64,000 nt of DNA, taken from NCBI RefSeq assembly GCF_040939455.1, contig NC_134122.1, positions 28,551,501-28,615,500 on the forward strand, read 5' to 3'. Position 1 is the first letter of the stretch, and each line of letters begins with the position of its first letter. The notes below the pieces were generated by a model. It worked only from the letters and a program-made list of their open reading frames with translations. It ran no database searches and was not told the origin of the DNA. A program made the translations under genes and the position numbers. Below, piece by piece: positions 57,701 through 64,000 of this stretch. The DNA is from Microcebus murinus. Its lineage: Eukaryota > Chordata > Mammalia > Primates > Cheirogaleidae.

Positions 57701-60557
57701 CCTGCCACCTGCCCACTGTCTTCTAAGGACCCAGGAGTCATGCCTCACAGCCCTTTCCCTCTCCTGCTCTGGGAAGGCAGGCACCAGAAGCAAGGGACAG
57801 GGGTCACCCTGAGGACTGGGGTAAGCAGTGCATAGGGTATCACAGAAGGGCTCTGGTCTGCTCTCCAGCACCCCTGCTCCCTCCAAGCTGAGCTGGGACC
57901 CCTAATCAGAGGCTACTCAGAGAATATCTGCCTTCTTAAAGTGACTCAAATGCCACTTCCTTAGAGAGGCATTTCTCCATCATTCACTAGTCCACTGAAC
58001 TGTTGCATTTTTTTTATAGCACCTAACATTATCTGAAATTAAAGTATTTATTGTGTCTCCCCTCCTGGAAGGTCAGTTTGTTCAGTAGCTATTTGTAGAA
58101 TGAATGAATCCTCAGAAACTCTCTCTCCACCCCCCACCCCCAATTTTAGCCTCTCTTCCTAAACTTCTCAGGACTCAGGTGAAGTTCTGCTCCTGCTCTC
58201 TGCCCTGCTTTGGGGTGGGGGGGTGGCTGTGGAGATGGGGGGAGGCGGAGCCTGGGCGTGGACCCACACAGCCCAACAGGCGCTGGGGGCGGCTGCAAAA
58301 GGGCGGGGGTGACAGGAACAAGACAAGACGCCTCTGTGAGGCCCTGGGAGGCCCCAGCTTCTCGGAAAAGCCAAGAACAGAGAGTCCAGGGTGGTTAGAG
58401 GGACAGAGCAGGGAAGGGGGCCCAGGTGGTATCCCCTGGCCCTTCTCCACCACCCCCCTCTGTTAGAGAAGAGGCATGGGGGACTGTACAGGAGAGACAA
58501 ACTTTGGGAATCAACCCAGATGCATACACACAGGAAGTGATTAGGACAAAGGGGAAGGAATGGGGTGGGGGCACTGAAGAGAGGGCCAGGGTCCCATAGG
58601 GGGCTCAGGCAGGGCTTAAGGACAAATAGAGCAGAGAGGATGGCAGCCAAGGGGGCTTGCTTTGGAAGAGTCTCGGGTCAGGGACCAGCAAAGGAAACAG
58701 ATCTCTCCCTTGGAGTAGGAACTGAAAGAAGAGAGCTCAAGAAAAGTAGGGGGTGGGGGTCAAAAGAGACAAGAGCTTGAGGCCAGGAGGGGGTGGGGGG
58801 AGGCGGTCCTGACCAGTCCTGACAGGACCCAGACATCCAGTCTCAGGTTATTTTTACACTGTGGTTTGTGCCCAAGGCCAGGAAGGGGAAAGAGTTCTCA
58901 TCCTCACACTCCCTGCTTTTCCTCTAGCAGTCCAAGGTGTTATTTTCTCCTTCAGGACAGAAGTGTCCAACCCCCACATCCCTGGCTGCCCACCCCCACC
59001 CCAGAGACCTAGGCATCCTGCCCCCCAACCCAGATTTGTTCCTCTTTTGGAGACAGGAAACTGAAAGAGCAAAGGATTTAACTCCTTCTGGGCTGCTTCC
59101 CACCCCTGCTCTCCCACTCCACAGTGGCCACCCCCAGTTATCAGTCCTGGAGAAGCCCAGATGCAGGAACTGAGACAGATACTTGGGAAGGGGGCACACC
59201 AGCAAGGCCCCCACCCCCACCCCTGTAATATGCTCCTCCACCCAATTCCTCAAGTCTTCAGAGAAACTTGGCTTGCAACCAAGCTAGACATGGGGCTGGG
59301 ATGGGTGTCTGGTGGGAGGAAAGAAGACCCCCCCTCCCATTCAGGATGGGGCTGCAATGGAGACTTAAGTGGAGTGCCCACTCAACCTCGCTTCCCTAAA
59401 CCCTGGCAGCTTCTCCCCCTGGGACCCAGCTACTCACAGCCAACCCCAACCGGGGCCTCCACTCTCATCACCTGGAGCCAGAGGGGGTGAGACCAAGACA
59501 GAAAGAAGGTGAAGGCCAGAGGAGGAGGCCACATATGCTACAGGCTACATAGAGATGAGGTTAGGGCCAAAGACAACAAATGAAAAGTCAGAGAGAAAGA
59601 CTGTACAGAAAGCAGGGAAGGAGCCTGAGAGAGAAAACAGAGGAGGAATAGACTTCAAAGTGAGCTGGCAGGGAGAGAAAAGAGGGCTATCTAATCTGAC
59701 AGACAGGTGACAATGGAGGAAGGGAGGCCAGGATGGAGGTTAGGCCAAGGCACAACCTTCCAGGTGTCTCCCCCAACCTGGAACCCAGCTCTTACCTGCC
59801 CCATCTCCTCTGGAGCAACCAACTCCATCCTCAGCCGCACGTCTCCATCCTTCCTTCGAGACAGTGGAGGGGTCCCAGCTGCTGAGCCCCCAGCCTCCAC
59901 TTCTACCCTCAAGGAGGGCAGGGGTGTGGCAGCCCTAGAAGTGCCTGCGCTATCCCCAGTCCCAGGCTCTGGGGGGCGCTGCTGGGGTGGGGAGGTTGAC
60001 AGGGGGGGTGTCTCCACTTTGGCTTTGCCAGGTACTGCCAGCTGGCCCAGCCCCCCAGTGAAGGAGCGGGCCTGAGGTCCAGGGGAGGTGGGGGGTGGGC
60101 GAAGCCAGGAGGTGGGGCCCTGAGACAGGCCTGTCTGTGGGACAGGGGCACCCAGGCCCAAGCTGGCCAGCTCCAACCTGGAATCCAAAGATCGGCCCCC
60201 GGTGCCACCTGAGGCCCCTCGTATTCCCTCCAGGAGTCGGCCGAAGCTGGGGGGCTCCAGGTCTCTCTCATAAACATCCACACACGTCCAACGACCTCGG
60301 CGATAAGGCTCGCCCAGGCCGTGGGGCAGCTTCACTACCCGGAAACGAGAGGCAGGGGCCCCAGGCGGTGGGGAGCCATTCCGGGGGGTGCCCTTGCCCC
60401 CTGGATCAGGGTTGGGCTCCCCATTGGGCAGGCGGGGTGGGGGCCCTGTGGGAGCTGACAGGGCAGGGGGATCTGAACCCCCTGGGCTCCCTGGTCCCTC
60501 GTAGTCCGTGGTGACGCTGGTGATTTGGAAACTACTCTTCTTCTTGCCCCCACTCAT
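51758..60557 (-). CDS. TSC22D4: TSC22D4 (THG-1), TSC22 domain family member 4, long isoform
   Basis: A TSC-box/leucine-zipper protein acting in transcription control, WNK-pathway and metabolic signalling; it dimerises through its C-terminal zipper. Four coding exons, in transcript order: 60557-59796, 57592-57429, 52397-52349 and 51967-51758, giving 394 residues (human 395). The N-terminus [21 protein letters not shown] is the conserved TSC22 box-type SLiM region. A long Pro/Ser-rich disordered part contains the second conserved element, [21 protein letters not shown]. Exon 2 encodes [11 protein letters not shown] and [15 protein letters not shown]. The TSC box begins at [32 protein letters not shown] (about residues 312-345) and runs into the leucine zipper to [14 protein letters not shown]. 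All splice phases agree. The ATG is in good context (GACCATGAG). Confidence 0.96.
52523..52770 (-). CDS. TSC22D4: Probable alternative first coding exon of a short TSC22D4 isoform
   Basis: An open frame from an ATG in good context (AGGGATGGCC) encodes [20 protein letters not shown], then a Pro/Arg/Gly-rich stretch ending [10 protein letters not shown]. It ends with CACAG followed by a GTACGG donor. Its 248 nt end in phase 2, exactly what the next TSC22D4 exon (52397) accepts from the long isoform. Joining gives a protein of about 168 residues, about 82 novel residues before the TSC box and zipper. TSC22 family genes commonly have such short isoforms. A TATA-like GTATATC lies about 150 nt upstream on the minus strand (near 52923-52929). 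Transcription is inferred. Confidence 0.6.
53632..53646 (+). promoter_or_regulatory. CTCF-like binding motif
   Basis: CCACCAGAGGGCGAC fits the core CTCF consensus (CCASYAGRKGGCR). It lies between the inferred short-isoform promoter (about 52.9 kb) and the long-isoform promoter (about 61.3 kb). Motif match only. Confidence 0.55.
54037..54047 (+). repeat. Homopolymer G run
   Basis: Eleven consecutive G in a C-rich context within a TSC22D4 intron; possibly length-variable. Confidence 0.7.
55275..55470 (+). repeat. MIR SINE
   Basis: Nearly full-length MIR: ACAGCATGGCTTTAGGGTCAGA, TACAAGCTGGGTGACCTTGGGCAAG, CTCAGATTCTTCATCTGGAAAGTG and GGCACTGGATAAATAAATG appear in order. Confidence 0.82.
55527..55556 (+). 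repeat. (CCAC)n microsatellite
   Basis: Five to six tandem ACCC/CCAC units. Confidence 0.8.
56450..56710. promoter_or_regulatory. GC-rich ETS-motif cluster (possible internal promoter or enhancer)
   Basis: The 10-mer CAGGAAGTCC occurs at 56501-56510, 56531-56540 and 56699-56708. A truncated copy, GCGAAGTCCCGCCCC, lies at 56471-56485, and GC boxes (CCCGCCCC) are adjacent. CpG content is locally raised inside the TSC22D4 intron. GGAAGT is the ETS-family core. Function is inferred. Confidence 0.45.
57593..59795 (-). other. TSC22D4: TSC22D4 intron 1 (coding)
   Basis: Bordered by a GTAAGA donor after EEMGQ and a CTCCAG acceptor before [10 protein letters not shown]. Contents are an L2 tail at 57.94-58.11 kb and otherwise unique G/C-rich DNA. 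Open frames within it on both strands (58.1-59.4 kb) do not resemble genes. Confidence 0.6.
57940..58112 (+). repeat. L2 LINE 3' end
   Basis: CACTTCCTTAGAGAGGCATTT ... AGCACCTAACATTATCTGAAATTA ... TAGAATGAATGAATCC matches the L2 3' terminus, including its TGAA-type tail. Confidence 0.7.
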
Positions 60558-60822
60558 GGTCCCTGGGGCTCAGGACTGAGCTGAGTTGCAGGGGCTGGGG
60601 CTCTCTTAGGGGCTCAGGCACCCCTGGAACAGGGGGGCCACATGGCAGGGGCAACAGGGCCCCCGGGGATGTCAGGGTCCGACATAGCAGGAGAGCCTTG
60701 AAGGAACGGAGGGTGCCTGGTTGGTGAAGGGAGCACAGGGTACGGGAGGTGGCGGGAGGTGGGGGCCGGGGCAGGTTTTTCCAGCTGCTGTCACTGCCGA
60801 ACTCCAGAGCTGAGTTTGCAAA
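60558..60822 (-). other. TSC22D4: TSC22D4 5' UTR part of exon 2
   Basis: A strong acceptor (polypyrimidine CTCTCTCCCCCCACCTTTCC then AG) ends at 60823, so the coding exon begins at 60822 with a 265-nt untranslated leader. A matching donor, CGGGAG followed by GTAGGG, ends a probable non-coding first exon at 61258. Both are inferred from splice signals. Confidence 0.55.
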
Positions 60823-61049
60823 CTGGAAAGGTGGGGGGAGAGAGAGAGAATGAGTGAGAAAGCAGTGGGCAGGCCACCTCTGGGGTTTCCTCTCTGTGGA
60901 GCAGAACGGCGGAGGAAGGGGAAACCGCCAGAGACCCAGAGACAAAGAGACAGGCAGAGAGGCAGAGACCACAGCAGAGGGGATGGGGTCTATTAAGGCA
61001 TACAGAACAGGAAGAGGCAGCTGAGACCCAAAGTTGGGCATTTCTTGTC

Positions 61050-61950
61050 TGGGATCCTAACTCAGGAGACTGCAGAGCTGCACTGTCCCGAGCACGGGCT
61101 CCAGCGCCTGGGTGAACCGGGCGGAAGCAGCTCCCCGGCCTGGCCCGGCGACCCCGAGGCCTCTCCTGGGCCTCAAGGCCCCCGCACCCCGGCTCCCACA
61201 TCTCTGGGGCAGACCGTGCCCCACCGCCCCAGCGCCCCGCCCAGCCTGGAGCCCTACCTCCCGGGCCTCCGCCACTGAACGAGCCGGGGGTCCCGGCGCC
61301 TAAGATGTCGGGCTGTGCTTTCCTGGGGCCTCCTGGCCCGGGGCGGCGCGGGGCATGCAGGCGGCGATCAGAGCCTGCCCAGTCCTCCTCCGGGGCCGCA
61401 CCTCACCCTGCGAGGCATCTCTGTGGAAAGTTTGCTCTCCAGAAAAGGAACCCGCGCCTCCTCGGTGGAGCCCAGGCGCGGCCTCTGGAGCCTTAAGGGT
61501 GTCGAAAGCGATGTGGGAGGGGGCGGCCGGCCTCGGCGATCTGAGCGGGTGGGTCTCCCGAGTCTCCTCCGCGTGGCCCCGCTGGGTCCGTCGCTCCGCT
61601 CCTCGGCTCCTCTTGGTCTCTGTCCGTCTTTCTCTTTCTGGGCTGTTGACAACCCCCACACCAGGAAGTCCTGCCTCCTCGGGCCTGCTGACTGCTCCTC
61701 TCCTCCTCCTCCTCCTTCTTCCCCTCTTCCTCCCCTTCCTCCTCCCTCCCACCCTCCCTCCTGGGGCTCCCCGCCAATTGGCCCCTGGCCAGGCCTGCCA
61801 CAGCCGCTGCTGTTGCAGTTGCTGCTGCTGCTGCTGCTCCTGGGGCCCCAAACAGACGCCCTTAACCCCACACCTGCTGGGCCCCAGCGCGGCTCTTCCG
61901 TGGAAGGAGGGGCTGAGGAGGGCGGGGAGAAAGGGGAGGAGTTCGCAGGA
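61050..61950 (-). promoter_or_regulatory. TSC22D4: TSC22D4 CpG-island promoter
   Basis: CpG-dense DNA spans the inferred first exon (donor at 61258). It contains a fourth CAGGAAGTCC at 61662-61671, a palindromic CCAATTGG at 61774-61781, and a CTG run at about 61821-61837 (CAG on the transcribed strand). The long open frames on both strands here reflect high GC content. The start is probably 61.3-61.7 kb. Confidence 0.6.
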
Positions 61951-61959
61951 GGCCTGGGA

Positions 61960-64000
61960 TTCCCTTACTTGTAGGCACTTGCTGCCATTGGCAGCAGGGA
62001 ACATACCAGGCCATGTACTGGGTACCTGATTGCCCATAAATGCCTAGTGAATGTTATGGTGTGGCTGTGGCTGTTATTGTCATGTCTTCTTTGGTTTTCA
62101 CAGTAACTGCATGGGGAACGTACTATTCCCCCATTCCTACTTACAAAAATTTTCAAACATGCTGTGCAGACATGAGGAGAACATGCAAATTCCAAACAGT
62201 GGCCCCATCCAGGAATCATTTTTTTTTCTCATCAACATTATAAGGAAACGACATTGAACAAAACAATGTTATCCAGGACCTGCAGTATTTTGCTGGACTA
62301 TTTGAAATCAAATCCCAGCAGATGCTGACCTGCACTTGTCCTCCAACCGCTGGACACACATATGTCCACACAGTTACCCACACAGATGCACCTGAGGACC
62401 AAGCCCAGCTGGCCACAAGCATAGACCCCTTCCCTACCTCTGACCATTCCCACCTCTCCCATCCCACCTTTTTATGAAGGAAATCCACACACACCCATAA
62501 AGAGCCTACTACATGTTTGGCTTGAAAGAATAACCCCCCAATGGCCATTTTATCTCTTTTGGCACCCCTAACAACATTGAGGGGGATTAGTTTAGCAAAA
62601 ACAGTATCTAAAAGCCACATCTGCCCTCACTCTCAGGTTCAAAAGGATATGGATTCTAATTAGTTTTGGTCATATGGAACTGCTCTCGAGTATATTAAAA
62701 ATTCCTCATATTATCTCATTGGATTGCAAAATAGCCCTGGAAAGAGAGATGAGGTGAGGTTTGAGCGCCAGCTAAGGAAACTGAAACTCAGAAATATTCA
62801 GTCATTTACCCATAGCCTCAGATCTAGTATTTGATGACACCAGACTGTAACCGGGCTGTCTGACTCCTATTCTAGTGCTCTTTCCCACATTCCTCCTCCA
62901 TTAGCTTAATCTCATGGAAATTTCTAACCACTCTTTAGGGTTTGACCAAAAAAAAAAAAAAAAAAAAAAAACCCACAGTATAACCCTTACCCCCCTCTAT
63001 ATATTTATTCTTTGTTTCTTTGTTAAAATGTATCTCCTGTTAGCCATAGCAACAATGGTTGCCTCCCAAGCCGGGAGGTCCAGGAAGCAGCCTCTCCCAC
63101 ACGCCCCCTTCCTCTCCAGACCCTGTCCTCCTTCCCCTGCAGAACCTTCTCTCCTCTGACTATATTCAGAAGGCAGCTCTGGCTGCTCTGCCCCCAGACC
63201 CTCCTTCTTTCTAACTGACTTGCTACAAACTATTCAAAACTTATCTTTGGACCCTTTCTTCTCTGCCTCAGGCACTCAGTATCTGTGACTAGAGTCCCTG
63301 GAACATTATTGGTCTCTGCAAGGATATATTTGTTGAATGGATACATATAAATTAATTCACACTGAGGTGTAAACGTGGAATGGCTTTTATGTGTTTTAAT
63401 ATTTTATCTCTCCTGGGAGCATTTATAATAGCCTTTATTTCTTCTTTTTCTTTTTTTTTTAACTCTTTATTTCTGCTTATGTAATAGCCTTTAATGTGCG
63501 GGCCCCATTACAACTTACAAGGCACTTTAGTAGTATTTTACCACCCCAAAGATGGGATGAAGCATCTTTCAGAGAGGTTTTGTGAGTTGTCTAAGCCCAC
63601 ACAGCACATCTGCAAAGACTTTGCCATATAAAGTAACACTCACAGGTTCCAAAGATTAGGATGTGCATCTTTTGGGGACCCATTTTTAAGCCAGTTAAGA
63701 GTAGAACTCAGGTCTTTCTGAAGCTGATGCACCATACCACAGAGTTGTGGGCCAAAGGGATTTCGGAGGGGGCAATTTCTCAGGGAGATGATGAGAAAAG
63801 TGATGGGCAGGGGGACGAGGTCACGTCCCTCAGCGGCCAGCGACCACAGCAGGGCGATGGTGCAGTGGTCCCCGTCAGAGGCCGAGCATGGTAAGCCCAG
63901 GTCCTGGCGGGTAGCGCCAGCGGAGTCAAAAGTTACGAGGGAGATGACTTGGACCGCGGGGGTGGACGGAAGGAAGACTTTGAGCCCAGAAGCTGGAACA
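61960..64000. other. Intergenic, right edge
   Basis: AT-richer DNA with MIR-like tracts near 62.74-62.83 and 63.49-63.61 kb, an A-run at 62949-62970 and a GC rise after 63.76 kb. In human the next gene is NYAP1 on the plus strand, a few kb past the TSC22D4 start. No NYAP1 coding sequence is visible here, though the GC-rich last 250 nt could be approaching its promoter. Confidence 0.4.

Noticed and set aside
61300..62037. 245-codon minus-strand frame with a polyglutamine run upstream of TSC22D4, and plus-strand frames opposite it
   Set aside because: Both strands are open because of high GC content and a CTG run. The frame crosses the inferred promoter and does not join the known TSC22D4 frame.
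63661..64000. Possible NYAP1 first exon at the right edge
   Set aside because: The GC content rises and an ATGGTAAG donor-like string occurs, but no NYAP1 protein sequence is visible and spacing from TSC22D4 suggests NYAP1 starts outside the window.

Overview
This is a nuclear genomic window from a strepsirrhine primate, most likely a lemur. Multi-exon genes with GT/AG introns, CpG-island promoters and dense SINE, LINE and LTR debris show a mammal. Most full-length Alus here carry a derived A-rich linker (about 40 nt, containing AATTGGCCAACTAATATATA) and a CACTCACTCTAGCC right-arm end. Human Alus lack both. A piggyBac-like non-autonomous transposon at about 30.4-30.8 kb, flanked by TTAA, fits the recently active piggyBac families known from mouse lemurs, so Microcebus or a close relative is favoured. 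The species call is an inference.

Gene order matches the segment of human 7q22.1 running ZCWPW1 - MEPCE - PPP1R35 - C7orf61 (SPACDR) - TSC22D4, and I used remembered human proteins to place exons. From left to right: 1-15.9 kb is the 5' part of ZCWPW1 on the minus strand, with six coding exons at 5.9-9.2 kb and long repeat-rich introns. 15.8-17.5 kb is a CpG-rich divergent promoter. 17.56-21.1 kb is the complete MEPCE coding region on the plus strand, in four coding exons. 22.95-24.0 kb is complete PPP1R35 on the minus strand, in four exons and convergent with MEPCE. 24.2-45.8 kb is intergenic, with Alu, L1, LTR, MIR and MER5 fragments, the piggyBac-like element and a curious retroposed hairpin. 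46.0-50.1 kb is complete C7orf61/SPACDR on the minus strand, in three exons. 51.3-61.3 kb is TSC22D4 on the minus strand, with four coding exons of the long isoform plus a phase-compatible internal alternative first exon. 62-64 kb is intergenic; NYAP1 would be expected just beyond the right edge.

The genes do not form one pathway. ZCWPW1 reads histone methylation in meiosis, MEPCE caps 7SK snRNA and controls P-TEFb, PPP1R35 is a PP1-binding centriole factor, SPACDR is a sperm acrosome factor, and TSC22D4 is a leucine-zipper regulator. They are linked by promoter sharing (ZCWPW1/MEPCE) and convergent 3' ends (MEPCE/PPP1R35). I found no tRNA, rRNA, snRNA or CRISPR sequence. Exon boundaries come from splice signals, reading phase and remembered homology, not from transcript data. 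Repeat family names are by eye.
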